Assembly (NCBI GenBank): GCA_963678205.1
Contig: OY782760.1
Location: 248,001-312,000 of the forward strand
Length of the DNA: 64,000 nucleotides
DNA from: G963556115 sp963678205
Lineage (GTDB): Bacteria > Planctomycetota > SZUA-567
Reading direction: 5' to 3'
Both the position numbers and the translations under genes were made by a program. The notes under the pieces were generated by a model. That model saw nothing but the letters and a program-made list of their open reading frames with translations. It was not told the DNA's origin and did no database searches. The first letter of the stretch is position 1. Each line of letters starts with the position of its first letter. This document shows positions 44,177 through 53,812 of the stretch, one piece after another.

Positions 44177-45424
44177 GTGACTTATATTTGGACTCGAAGA
44201 TTAGCAAATATTGGTGCCTTTATACTGTGCATATTCTTATTACTGCATTTTACCAACAATAGAGTATGGAATTTCAATGGTTTCAATAACACCAACCTAA
44301 TAGGGGATGGTGCGGTTTTTTTTAATTCTACCAAAAAAATGCATAAAGGTCAAAGTCCATATCACATTTCTCAAAATTCTTATAGTTCAAAAGCAGAGCA
44401 CCCTGGAGGACTTTATTGCTATCCACCTACTCTTGCTACTATTTTAGCTCCATTATCGACATTATCAATAATGACACAAAATATTCTTTGGTATTCAATT
44501 ATTACAATATGTACCATATTATCATTATACCTTATTTTACGTATTGCACTTTTAATAGGAATCGCACCACCTCAAGGCTGGAGATTCCCTGTTACAGCAG
44601 GAATATCCGCATTACTTTTTGAACCTATTCAAAATAATTTTATCTATGCACAAGCCAATACGCTTTTACTTCTAACTATTACAAGTTTTATGTTTTTATA
44701 TTTAAAAAGAAATAACTTTTTAGCAGGATTCATATTAGGCTTTGGTATAACATTAAAATTCTTTCCTTTAATATTTATTCCTTACTTAGTTTTTAGAAAA
44801 GAATGGAAAATAATTTTTATAGCAGGAGCGTCATCACTTATTTTTCTATTACTTCCATTAATATACGTAGACGGGATACCACTATATACCGATTTTATCT
44901 ACGTTTTTAAAGCTCGCTCAAAGTCTAATTACAATTATGTTGAATTTTTCACTACCTTTTATAGATCCATTATCTGGTTATTACCAGAGCTTCAAAGTAA
45001 GATTATAAAAATTTGCTCCGTTCTAGTTACTATTTCTATAATCATTATTAGTGACTATTTAGTTAAAAAAAGAAATTGCATTAATATAAAAAAAGAATTA
45101 ACCTCTAGTGCATTTATGCTTGCAGTATTCTCTACAACTATACTGCTGATACACCCTCATTCAGAAGTTCATATAATGATTTATTCTTACCCCGCGTTTT
45201 TACTTACAGGAATGTATGCACTGAGAACAAAACAGCTCACAAAAATTATCTGTTGGGGGGGGATATACGGCTTATTTGTCCCATTACTCTGGGTTCAGTC
45301 AACCCCTATAACTTTCATTTCATTAATATTATTAAATACATATTGTATTTATATTGCCTACTTTCAGAAAAATATAATAGCTTCAGAAAAGGGAAAAAGC
45401 AATAATGGTAACCAAAAACGCTAA
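44177..45424 (+). CDS. GT87-type (DUF2029) membrane glycosyltransferase
   Basis: A 415-residue polytopic protein with about ten hydrophobic segments. The first loop (GDGAVFFNSTKKMHKGQSPY) and YCYPPTLATILAPL are typical of the DUF2029/GT87 family of polyprenyl-phosphate-sugar-dependent mannosyltransferases. The GTG at 44177 (AGGA 6 nt upstream) is chosen because the earlier ATG at 44120 lies inside the gcvPB terminator. A run of eight G (45255-45262) near the C-terminus could slip. The GT2 gene that follows overlaps it by 20 nt and could make the lipid-linked donor. Confidence 0.82.
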   Translation: MTYIWTRRLANIGAFILCIFLLLHFTNNRVWNFNGFNNTNLIGDGAVFFNSTKKMHKGQSPYHISQNSYSSKAEHPGGLYCYPPTLATILAPLSTLSIMTQNILWYSIITICTILSLYLILRIALLIGIAPPQGWRFPVTAGISALLFEPIQNNFIYAQANTLLLLTITSFMFLYLKRNNFLAGFILGFGITLKFFPLIFIPYLVFRKEWKIIFIAGASSLIFLLLPLIYVDGIPLYTDFIYVFKARSKSNYNYVEFFTTFYRSIIWLLPELQSKIIKICSVLVTISIIIISDYLVKKRNCINIKKELTSSAFMLAVFSTTILLIHPHSEVHIMIYSYPAFLLTGMYALRTKQLTKIICWGGIYGLFVPLLWVQSTPITFISLILLNTYCIYIAYFQKNIIASEKGKSNNGNQKR

Positions 45425-46157
45425 TAACCTATGGTTGGTTATTCCGTGCTATAATGAAGAATCACGTCTTCAAATTAATAATTTCACAGATGCTGTATCT
45501 AAATTCTCATGGTTAAACTTATGCTTTGTAGATGATGGCAGTACTGATAAAACACTCAATATTCTTAATAAAATGAATAATTTTGACCGGATAAATATTA
45601 TATCAAACCCTCAAAATATGGGCAAGGCAGAAAGCGTCAGAGCAGGAATACTACGTGGAATTGATGCTACAAATTATAACTTATTCGGCTACTGGGATGC
45701 GGATCTAGCGACACCTTTTTCCGAACTCGAACCTATGTATAACCAACTTTTACTAGAGAACAAAATAATGCTAATAATGGGAGCAAGAATTAAAATTCTC
45801 GGTAACAATATAATCAGAAAAAAAACACGACATTATCTCGGCAGATTTTTTGCAACTTTAGCATGTATAATATTAGATGTCGCGATCTATGATACACAGT
45901 GTGGAGCTAAAATTTTCACCAGCGAATTTGCAGAAATTTGTTTTAAAGACAAACTCATCAGTAATTGGTGTTTTGATATTGAACTACTAATCAGACTTCA
46001 GGAACATTATAACAACAAAAAAATACTTGAAAAAAAAGTAATTGAATATCCTTTAAACACATGGGTTGATGTAGAAGGCAGTAAGATTAAATTAAGTCAT
46101 TTTTACAGGATTGGTAAAGATTTAGTCAAATTATTAATAATGAATAGACTCCAGTAA
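45405..46157 (+). CDS. Dolichyl-phosphate-sugar-synthase-like GT2 glycosyltransferase
   Basis: A 250-residue cytoplasmic GT-A enzyme. LVIPCYNEESRL, FVDDGSTDKTL, NMGKAESVRAGI and the metal-binding DADLATPFSEL are as in DPM1/DPG synthases, which transfer a sugar from a nucleotide donor to a polyprenyl phosphate. A later TQCGAKIF matches the family. No C-terminal membrane helices are present. It overlaps the end of the GT87 gene by 20 nt, and AAAGGG precedes the ATG. The pair would make and then use a lipid-linked sugar; inference from families. Confidence 0.87.
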   Translation: MVTKNANNLWLVIPCYNEESRLQINNFTDAVSKFSWLNLCFVDDGSTDKTLNILNKMNNFDRINIISNPQNMGKAESVRAGILRGIDATNYNLFGYWDADLATPFSELEPMYNQLLLENKIMLIMGARIKILGNNIIRKKTRHYLGRFFATLACIILDVAIYDTQCGAKIFTSEFAEICFKDKLISNWCFDIELLIRLQEHYNNKKILEKKVIEYPLNTWVDVEGSKIKLSHFYRIGKDLVKLLIMNRLQ

Positions 46158-46180
46158 TATTTGCTTTTTTGTTTAAATAT

Positions 46181-46218
46181 AAATAACCTGAGAATTGAAT
46201 AAAAATCTCAGGCTATTT
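46181..46218. terminator. Bidirectional terminator hairpin
   Basis: A 13-bp inverted repeat with one mismatch (46181-46193 and 46206-46218) between the convergent GT2 and glgC genes. Confidence 0.65.
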
Positions 46219-46239
46219 ATATAATATATGCTTTAATAT

Positions 46240-47511
46240 CTAGAAGACAAAACCATCCGGTATAATCGCATCTTTACAGACAATTATGACTCCATCTCTA
46301 ACATGGAACCGTCCATCTGGATCATCATAATATTCAATATTATCTCTATTTACCAACTGAGCACCATGTCCAATTGAACTATTTTTATCAACAATAGCCC
46401 GTTTAATATATGCCCCAGATCCAATACCAATAAATGGTCTATCGTCGCATGAATCCTGATAGTAATCAGCGCCCATGATGTAAGATGATTCAATTGTTGC
46501 CCCTGGTTGAATTCTTGTACGTACTCCAATTAGAGAGTCACGAACCATGCCACCATCTACGATTGTACCATCACTTAGCAAAGCCCCTTCTACAGAGGCT
46601 CTATTAATTTTCGCCCCTGGTAAAAATCTTTGGTGAGTATATAAAGGCATGCTTGAATTAAAAAGATTGAATTTAGGAAGTGTTTTTACTAAATCAATGT
46701 TTGCATCATAAAAAGCACCAACTGTACCTATATCTGCCCAATAATCATTAAAACAGTACGCCTGAACCACCCTTTCTTCTATTGCCTGGGGAATGATATG
46801 TTTTCCAAAATCTGTCTGATCTGTGTCGCGATGAATCATTTCATCCATGGAATCCATTTTCGCAAGATATATACCCATACTTGCAAGGAAAGGTCTTCTC
46901 CTAGCTTCACTTTCAGAAAGTCCAAAGGTAGTAGTATCAACCATCATTGCATCAAGTTCTTCATCACTAGTTGGCTTTTCAGCAAATTGAATAATTCTAC
47001 CTGTTTCATCTGTTTTCAACAGCCCAAGCTCTGGTGCTTCTTGCCTAGTTACAGGTTGTACCGCAATAGAAAAGTCTGCACCCGCATCTTGATGAACTTT
47101 AGAAAATTCTCGATAATCCATTTTATATAAATGATCACCAGAAAGTACAAGAATGTTCTCTGGTCTAGCTTTATCAGTTATATGCCTCCAACTCTGTCTT
47201 ACAGCATCAGCTGTTCCTTGAAACCACGTCCCCCCGTCATTGGTCTGTTCGGCAGCCAAAATGTCTACATATCCGCCCGAAAAAGCATCAAATCTATATG
47301 CGGTGGATACATGCTGATTAAGACTCGCTGACTGATACATAGTAAGCACATATATATGCATAATTTGCGAGTTAATACAATTTGAAAGCGGCACATCAAT
47401 TAACCTAAATTTGCCACCAATTGGAACAGCAGGCTTACTGCGTTCTTTAGTTAGAGGATAGAGACGCGTTCCTTTTCCACCACCCAGAATTACAGCTACA
47501 GTTCGATTCAT
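46240..47511 (-). CDS. glgC: Glucose-1-phosphate adenylyltransferase
   Basis: Makes ADP-glucose, the committed step of glycogen synthesis. 423 residues. The N-terminus VAVILGGGKGTRLYPLTKER carries the nucleotide-binding site and allosteric-type Arg; VLSGDHLYKMDY, FAEKP and the C-terminal left-handed beta-helix with VIVDGGMVRDS-type hexapeptides follow. The ATG at 47511 (AAGGTG upstream) is chosen over a frame extending to 47613. No other glycogen genes are adjacent. Confidence 0.94.
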   Translation of the reverse strand: MNRTVAVILGGGKGTRLYPLTKERSKPAVPIGGKFRLIDVPLSNCINSQIMHIYVLTMYQSASLNQHVSTAYRFDAFSGGYVDILAAEQTNDGGTWFQGTADAVRQSWRHITDKARPENILVLSGDHLYKMDYREFSKVHQDAGADFSIAVQPVTRQEAPELGLLKTDETGRIIQFAEKPTSDEELDAMMVDTTTFGLSESEARRRPFLASMGIYLAKMDSMDEMIHRDTDQTDFGKHIIPQAIEERVVQAYCFNDYWADIGTVGAFYDANIDLVKTLPKFNLFNSSMPLYTHQRFLPGAKINRASVEGALLSDGTIVDGGMVRDSLIGVRTRIQPGATIESSYIMGADYYQDSCDDRPFIGIGSGAYIKRAIVDKNSSIGHGAQLVNRDNIEYYDDPDGRFHVRDGVIIVCKDAIIPDGFVF

Positions 47512-47646
47512 AAGTTCACCTTCCCAAGTCAGAATACAACCAATTTTCACAAAACTTTTAATACTATTTCTCCAATATTCTAGAGTACACTTTTCTATAA
47601 TTTTCTGCAACATAAATCAAAAGAATACGTAAAATTTATATTAAAA

Positions 47647-48438
47647 TTAACGCAAATACATCAAATTACTAATATCTGGCTCAGAATCATCTGTATTCTT
47701 TTCACCTTCTTCAGAATTCCATCCTTCTTCATAGTCAAAGAGATACTTTATAATAATCGTTTCGACATCTTTATAGTTATTTTCAAGCATCGATCTATCA
47801 GCTCCATTTATTAAAAAGATATCGACATTAGTAAACGCAGGTAAATTCATAGAAGATTTTGTTACAACTAAATTTTTACCTCTATCTCCGTATACAAAGA
47901 GCATTCTGTTACGTGATAATTTAAAAATATCTCTTCCATCAAACTCATCGCAAAAAATAAAAAAATCCTCTCTTATTGCGGGAATCCACCTTTTAAAAAT
48001 ATCCCTAAATCGTTTATACTTTTCTTGATCATTGAAAGGACGTACATGTTCAGAAAACTGCTGCCACACGGTTTTACAAATAAAAGTGTCTAGAAAAACA
48101 AAGCTCCCAAATATTCGTTCAAACATATTATATGCTTCCAAAGCAACTGCCCCACCAACACCTGCAGCCACAACATCTACTTTGCCGATATAACAATCTA
48201 AAAGAAAATTAACTATCTCTCTAGCCATAGTTTTAAGTGACACCGTAGATCTAGGTATGTAGCTTTGTCCATGTCCACATAAGTCGATAGTTATCAACTT
48301 TGCCCGAGAACTAAGCTTATTTATTAACCTGTTAAAATCACAACTAGAGGTACCAATATCATGAATCAGTAAAATTGTTTTATAACCTCCACCATATATA
48401 TGATAGTTTATTATATTATCATTATATAAGTAATCCAC
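47647..48438 (-). CDS. Alpha/beta-hydrolase fold protein lacking catalytic residues
   Basis: The fold is clear: TILLIHDIGTSSCDF, ITIDLCGHGQSYIPRS and a nucleophile-elbow region. But the elbow reads AAGVGG where active enzymes have GxSxGG, so the nucleophile is Gly93. The usual catalytic His position reads GADRSMLEN, with Arg215. Only the acid (YGDRG) is kept. It therefore seems a pseudoenzyme, perhaps a binding protein. 263 residues with an acidic tail. It is divergent from the purine nucleoside phosphorylase gene, and a 10-bp dyad lies between them. Confidence 0.8.
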   Translation of the reverse strand: MDYLYNDNIINYHIYGGGYKTILLIHDIGTSSCDFNRLINKLSSRAKLITIDLCGHGQSYIPRSTVSLKTMAREIVNFLLDCYIGKVDVVAAGVGGAVALEAYNMFERIFGSFVFLDTFICKTVWQQFSEHVRPFNDQEKYKRFRDIFKRWIPAIREDFFIFCDEFDGRDIFKLSRNRMLFVYGDRGKNLVVTKSSMNLPAFTNVDIFLINGADRSMLENNYKDVETIIIKYLFDYEEGWNSEEGEKNTDDSEPDISNLMYLR

Positions 48439-48502
48439 GATTTCCCCTTATTGCAATAGAATTGTTAACTTTTTATATTACTAATATTAATAATATTTTC
48501 CT

Positions 48503-48530
48503 AAATAATCAAAATTATAATTGATTATTT
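48503..48530. promoter_or_regulatory. Intergenic dyad between divergent genes
   Basis: Arms AAATAATCAA and TTGATTATTT (48503-48512, 48521-48530) with an 8-nt spacer, in the 208-nt region between the hydrolase-like gene and the phosphorylase gene. Could be an operator or partial terminator; AT-rich, so chance is possible. Confidence 0.35.
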
Positions 48531-48646
48531 TAGATCTTTTAAAAACATTATTTTATAATTTACAGAACTTATGGTATCATCTATAATTAATGTCAAGCGT
48601 AATAAACAAATATTAATTTAATTAACAAAAAGAAAGTTATTTTATT

Positions 48647-49477
48647 ATGAACATAGAAGAATATAAATCAAAGATTTCTGCCTCTGTAAATAGAATTAAT
48701 AAATTTGTAGGGATTCTTCCAAGTATAGGAATAATTGCAGGTACTGGACTAGGAGATTTAATTGGAGATATGGATATTGAAGGTAGTGTTGAGTACCCAG
48801 AATTGCTATTTCCACCTTCAACTGTTGAATCTCACAGAGGAGTTCTTTCTTGGGGGAAAATATCTAGCAATCCTGTTTTTATTCTTCAAGGGCGTTTTCA
48901 CCTTTACGAAGGCTATTCGCCATGGGATATTGCCTTACCAATAAGAGCCCTCAGTATGGCAGGCATGGAAACTCTTATTTTAACCAATGCCGCAGGGGGA
49001 TTAAATCCATCATATAAAGCTGGTGAAGTAATGGTAATAGAAGATCACATAAATGCCACAGGATCTAACCCGCTTGTTGGCCCGCACTGTGAAAAATGGG
49101 GAGATCGCTTTCCAGATATGAGTAAAGCATGGGACAAAGAACTGATACAGCACGCACTCAATTATTCATCTTCAATCAATAAAATTCTGCATAAGGGTAC
49201 ATATGTGGCAGTCAAAGGACCATCACTTGAGACTCCGGCAGAAACAAGAATGTATAAGAATTCTGGTGCCCAAGCTATTGGAATGTCTACTGTACTAGAA
49301 GCAATAGTAGCAATACAATGCGGCGTAAAACTCTTTGGGCTTTCAGCAATAACTAATGTAAATAATCCTGATGACATGGCAGAAGCAACTATTGAGGAGA
49401 TTGTATCTGCAGCTGAAGATGCTTCTATTCAAATGAGAGAAATTATCAATAATATATGTACAAGAATAAACTGTTAA
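48647..49477 (+). CDS. punA: Purine nucleoside phosphorylase
   Basis: Trimeric-type PNP that splits inosine and guanosine to base and ribose-1-phosphate. 276 residues, normal length. Family motifs: IIAGTGLGDLI, ESHRGVLSWG with the phosphate-binding residues, QGRFHLYEGYSP, LILTNAAGGLNP, and GPSLETPAETRMYKNSG, AIGMSTVLEA, SAITNVNN with the base-contacting Asn. All are intact. AGAAAG lies before the ATG. The gene probably has its own promoter. Confidence 0.93.
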   Translation: MNIEEYKSKISASVNRINKFVGILPSIGIIAGTGLGDLIGDMDIEGSVEYPELLFPPSTVESHRGVLSWGKISSNPVFILQGRFHLYEGYSPWDIALPIRALSMAGMETLILTNAAGGLNPSYKAGEVMVIEDHINATGSNPLVGPHCEKWGDRFPDMSKAWDKELIQHALNYSSSINKILHKGTYVAVKGPSLETPAETRMYKNSGAQAIGMSTVLEAIVAIQCGVKLFGLSAITNVNNPDDMAEATIEEIVSAAEDASIQMREIINNICTRINC

Positions 49478-49526
49478 AACAATCCACACTTACTTATTGT
49501 AAAATGGTTAAGAAAGTTAAAGTGCT

Positions 49527-52268
49527 ATGAAGCCTAAGAAGCCTTTATTTTATCTTATATTAATAATTCTATTCATTGTTGCAGCAATACCCTATGCAAT
49601 AAATACTATATTTGAGTTCTCATCACAAGCAAAAACAATTGAAAATTTACGAACCGAAAACCTTGAGAACTTGTCTTTATCTGCGACGATAGGCATTACA
49701 AATATTCTTGACTCATATATAAATAGCAGCATATCAATTGCTAACAACATAAATTCAACTAATAACTCATCCAAATCTATATCTAAAATATTAGAAAAAG
49801 AATTTAACAACAATCCCAATATTATAGGACTAGGGGTATTTAATTTGAATAATGGTCTCACTATTAAATATTCAAAAGACTCCAAACTTTTTGATATATT
49901 AAATTTTAAACAGCATCTTAAAAAATATCAGCAGCAGCTTACAGTTATAAACTCTGAATCTGGAATATTACTTCCAATTATTACCCCTTTGAACAATACC
50001 AACGATTATTTATTGACAATAGTCGGTTCAACAATATTTCATCATTTTTTTGATAGTATAAGACTAAACTCAGATACGTCTTTGGCAATAATTAACCGCA
50101 GTGGATTAATTATTACCTCCAACAACGATGCAGAAGAAGACACCATCAGCAATATTCCTACTGCAATTGACAATGCCTACTCTAATATTAAGGGGTATTT
50201 TGAATACAATGATACCACTACCAATAAAAATATTATCGCTTATTCTTTGCCAGTGAGCCCTCTCAACTACTCAACAAATCTCTGCATTATAGCGTCACAA
50301 ACGAAGTCTGAATTTGAAAGTATCTTAAAATTATTTAAACTAAGCAACATAATTCCTATAATCAGCCTAATACTTATAGTTATAATTTCTGCAAATATAC
50401 TGTATCAATATCTTATCAATCCAATCAATAAAATATTAAAAATGATAACATTTGTGCATAGTGGAATTTTTAACCACAAACTTAATATTAATAGATATGG
50501 AGAACTCGGCTTACTACAAAAATCATTTAATGAAATGGTTAATAATCTTGAGAAACGCTTTCAATACCAAAAAAGAATGAGACAGGAAATTCTGCTTCGT
50601 AACAGATATGAAGAAAAATTAAAATCTTCTCGAGCAGAAGCGGTAACTCTGAGTAAAGCCAAAGACGAATTTCTTGCCAATATTTCACATGAAATCAGAA
50701 CACCACTCAATGCTATTATAGGATATTCAGAAAAAGTCTTGCTTGAGCACCCTGATGAATCATTTTCAAAAAATGTAAAGACCATTTTATCTGAATCTGA
50801 CCACCTGCTTCTACTGCTAAATGACTTGCTTGACAATGCTAAGATTGAAGCAAATAAATTAGATCTTGAATATATTCCTTTTGATCTTCATAAGTGCCTA
50901 CAAGAGACAACTGAATCGCATAAAGAATCGGCAACTAAGAAAAATCTCTCCCTCACCCTCGAAATCAGTAATGACACTCCAAAATTTGTAATCTTTGACC
51001 CACTACGCTTCAAGCAAGTTCTTGTAAACCTTTTGAGTAATGCAATTAAATTTACTGAAAAAGGATCTATTACCGTCAAAACTGAGGTCACTAATATCGA
51101 AAGTGATCATACCGACGTTTATTTCTCTGTAATTGATACTGGTATCGGTATACCCAAAGACAAACAAAAATCTATATTTGATGAATTTTCTCAAGCTGAT
51201 GGAAGCACCACTAGAAAATATGGAGGAACAGGTCTTGGAACCACTATTTCAAAAAAATTAGTAACTCTCATGGGAGGGGAGATGTGTCTTGAGAGCGAAC
51301 TTGGAAAAGGAAGTACATTCTGGTTCACACTCTCGTTAAATACCAATATTTCTGAAAATGATCTTATAAAAATTACTCGGGAAAATAGCAGCACCCCAGG
51401 AGATAATGCGAATAAATTTACCGGCACAATACTTGTTGCTGAAGACTATGAAGTCAATCAGGATCTAATACGTAGTCAGTTGGAATATCTGGGGTTAAAC
51501 GTCCTCATTGCAAATAATGGTAAAATTGCAGTTGAAAACTGCAAGAGGATCTTCTTTGATCTAATATTAATGGATCTGCAAATGCCTGAAATGGGAGGAA
51601 TTGAAGCTGCCCGTAGAATACGAATTGATTATCCACATTACGAAAAAATCCCAATCATTGCTCTAACAGCAAATGCAGATAAAGATATAAGAAATGTTTG
51701 CAAAGCAGTGGGAATGAACGGTATATTAAGTAAACCAACGCATATAGAAGAACTAGCAGCATCTCTTTTAAAATGGCTCCCTAAAAGTTGCCATATTTCT
51801 CCACTATCAATTTCTGATAAAGCAAAAGAAAAATCCATGAACAACACATTTACTTCTGAGAATAACCTCTATAAATTGAGCAGCAATAACTCGAATAATA
51901 AAATGAATAAAAAAGCAGAAATAGAAAATCCTGTTGATTTTGACGAAGCATACAAATTATTTGGTAATAATAAAATGATTTTTAACATGGCATTAACAAA
52001 CTTTATCAAATCTGCTGAAACTAATATTATACCTGAAATAGAAGAAGCTAACCGCAATAAAGATTCTGAAGCACTACGCAGATTAGCTCATAAGCTAAAA
52101 GGAGGAGCTGCGAGTATAACAGCTAAAAAGTTATCAAAAGTAGCCGGTACATTAGAATACAATTCTATAAAAACATACTTTGAAAAAACCTCAAACTTAA
52201 TTTATGAGATGAAAATTGAATTTGGCAACATAAAAGATTATGTGCAAGAGCACAATAAGAAGTCATAA
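49527..52268 (+). CDS. Hybrid sensor histidine kinase with receiver and HPt
   Basis: A 913-residue membrane kinase for a multistep phosphorelay. Membrane helix (about 7-30), an extracytoplasmic dCACHE-like region (about 30-270), second helix (about 275-297), HAMP, coiled coil, HisKA with His in ANISHEIRTPLNAII (about 380), HATPase_c (NLLSNAIKFTEKG, DTGIGIPKD, GGTGLGTTIS), receiver (about 630-755; ILMDLQMPEMGG) and HPt (about 810-905; AHKLKGGAASI). All phospho-residues are present. A lone receiver gene follows after 65 nt and is the probable partner. Confidence 0.9.
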   Translation: MKPKKPLFYLILIILFIVAAIPYAINTIFEFSSQAKTIENLRTENLENLSLSATIGITNILDSYINSSISIANNINSTNNSSKSISKILEKEFNNNPNIIGLGVFNLNNGLTIKYSKDSKLFDILNFKQHLKKYQQQLTVINSESGILLPIITPLNNTNDYLLTIVGSTIFHHFFDSIRLNSDTSLAIINRSGLIITSNNDAEEDTISNIPTAIDNAYSNIKGYFEYNDTTTNKNIIAYSLPVSPLNYSTNLCIIASQTKSEFESILKLFKLSNIIPIISLILIVIISANILYQYLINPINKILKMITFVHSGIFNHKLNINRYGELGLLQKSFNEMVNNLEKRFQYQKRMRQEILLRNRYEEKLKSSRAEAVTLSKAKDEFLANISHEIRTPLNAIIGYSEKVLLEHPDESFSKNVKTILSESDHLLLLLNDLLDNAKIEANKLDLEYIPFDLHKCLQETTESHKESATKKNLSLTLEISNDTPKFVIFDPLRFKQVLVNLLSNAIKFTEKGSITVKTEVTNIESDHTDVYFSVIDTGIGIPKDKQKSIFDEFSQADGSTTRKYGGTGLGTTISKKLVTLMGGEMCLESELGKGSTFWFTLSLNTNISENDLIKITRENSSTPGDNANKFTGTILVAEDYEVNQDLIRSQLEYLGLNVLIANNGKIAVENCKRIFFDLILMDLQMPEMGGIEAARRIRIDYPHYEKIPIIALTANADKDIRNVCKAVGMNGILSKPTHIEELAASLLKWLPKSCHISPLSISDKAKEKSMNNTFTSENNLYKLSSNNSNNKMNKKAEIENPVDFDEAYKLFGNNKMIFNMALTNFIKSAETNIIPEIEEANRNKDSEALRRLAHKLKGGAASITAKKLSKVAGTLEYNSIKTYFEKTSNLIYEMKIEFGNIKDYVQEHNKKS

Positions 52269-52333
52269 AATAGTACTAGCAATACTTTACACAAAATTTT
52301 ATAATATAGTAACCTTAATAAAAAGGAGCAAAA

Positions 52334-52735
52334 ATGAGAATTCTTACAGTTGATGATAACTACGTTAACCGAGTGCAAATTAAAGCCTTATTATCCGAAT
52401 ATGGGGACGTTGATGCTGTGCCTAATGGTGATATTGCTTTAGATATATTTGTAGCGGCTCATAATGATGGCATGCCATATTCATTAGTTACCATGGATAT
52501 TGATCTTGGGGGAACAGATGGGCGAGAAGTTGTAGCCAAAATGAGAGAATGGGAAGACAAGATGGAAGTTTACAAAAATGATCTTGAAGCCAAAATTCTC
52601 ATGGTAACAATAAAAGATTCTGGTGAAGATGTCTTTTCTTCATTTAATAAAGGTTGTGAAGGTTACCTGATCAAACCTGTCACACCTGAAAGCTTAAAAG
52701 AAGAGCTAATTAAAGTTGGACTGATCAGCGGTTAA
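52334..52735 (+). CDS. CheY-like response regulator
   Basis: A 133-residue single receiver domain: acidic pair in TVDDNYVN, phospho-Asp in TMDIDLGGTDG, Thr/Lys in MVTIKDS and IKPVTPES. No output domain. It follows a hybrid kinase with its own HPt, the natural phosphodonor, so it should be the end point of that relay. AAGGAG precedes the ATG. A terminator overlaps its stop codon. Confidence 0.9.
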   Translation: MRILTVDDNYVNRVQIKALLSEYGDVDAVPNGDIALDIFVAAHNDGMPYSLVTMDIDLGGTDGREVVAKMREWEDKMEVYKNDLEAKILMVTIKDSGEDVFSSFNKGCEGYLIKPVTPESLKEELIKVGLISG

Positions 52736-52748
52736 AACCGTTTTTTTT
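52727..52748 (+). terminator. Rho-independent terminator overlapping the regulator stop
   Basis: A 6-bp stem with TAAA loop (AGCGGT/ACCGTT) including the TAA stop, followed by a run of T to 52748. Confidence 0.75.
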
Positions 52749-52770
52749 GAGTATCTAGGATTAAAAAAAT

Positions 52771-53715
52771 ATGCGCAAAGAGATAGAGTTACCTTTTCGT
52801 CCGGAAGAACAACAAACACTATTTGGGACAAATGACAAAAATCTTAGATTACTCAGAGATAAGTTTGCAATAAAAGTTATCACAAGAGGTGAAATCATTT
52901 TACTTGATGGTGAAGTAAAAGCAGTCAATAAAGCCACAAGCATACTCTACAAAATTATTCGTAAAATTGAGAATGGACAGAAGGATATAACTAAGATTCT
53001 AGAAATTTCGCTTGAAAATGACTTTAAAAACAGCTCTTCTCTAAGCATCAAAACCGAACGCAGTATAATTGAGGCAAAAACTGAAGGGCAGCAAAAATAC
53101 ATCAAATCAATAAGGGATAATGGACTAGTTTTTGCTCTTGGCCCAGCAGGTACTGGTAAAACATTTCTTGCAACAGCCTGCGCTGTAGAGGCGCTAAGAA
53201 GAGATGAAGTACAAAGAATTATTCTTACCCGCCCCGCAGTAGAAGCAGGAGAAAATCTTGGCTTTTTACCCGGAGATTTGAAAGAAAAGGTAGATCCATA
53301 TTTAAGACCTATCTATGATGCCCTTGCCGATATGCTTGGCAGAAGGCAGATGACCCACTACCTAGACACTGGTGTAATTGAAATTGCACCACTAGCTTTC
53401 ATGAGGGGAAGAACTTTGGACAAAGCGTTCGTAATTCTTGATGAAGCTCAAAATACCGTTCCTAGTCAGATGAAAATGCTTCTTACCCGTTTAGGTAGGA
53501 GCTCAAAATGTGTTGTAACTGGAGATACAACTCAGGTAGACCTATCAAATCCTGAAAGATGCGGATTACTACATGCAACGAGTATACTAAAGAATATAAA
53601 GGGTATTTCTATAATAAATCTCAGCAATGAAGATATTGTCCGGCATCGTTTGGTAGCTGAGATAGTAAAGGCTTATGAAATTTATGAGAAAAAACCCTAT
53701 AAAGACAATGAGTAA
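52771..53715 (+). CDS. phoH: PhoH family ATPase
   Basis: A 314-residue protein. The N-terminal about 75 residues form a KH-like part (IKVITRGEIILLDGEVKAV), and the ATPase domain (about 110-310) holds Walker A GPAGTGKT and Walker B FVILDEAQNT, with LTRPAVEAGENLGFLPGD typical of PhoH. PhoH proteins are RNA-associated ATPases. ybeY and an HD-family PgpH/7TMR gene, its usual neighbours, are absent. It follows the receiver terminator. Confidence 0.93.
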   Translation: MRKEIELPFRPEEQQTLFGTNDKNLRLLRDKFAIKVITRGEIILLDGEVKAVNKATSILYKIIRKIENGQKDITKILEISLENDFKNSSSLSIKTERSIIEAKTEGQQKYIKSIRDNGLVFALGPAGTGKTFLATACAVEALRRDEVQRIILTRPAVEAGENLGFLPGDLKEKVDPYLRPIYDALADMLGRRQMTHYLDTGVIEIAPLAFMRGRTLDKAFVILDEAQNTVPSQMKMLLTRLGRSSKCVVTGDTTQVDLSNPERCGLLHATSILKNIKGISIINLSNEDIVRHRLVAEIVKAYEIYEKKPYKDNE

Positions 53716-53812
53716 TAAAACAATTTAAAACAGTTATGCACCCTCAATATAATATTTTCATAAGGCATTAGTCCTAATATTTCAACATAATAAATAACAG
53801 AAAAATATAACT

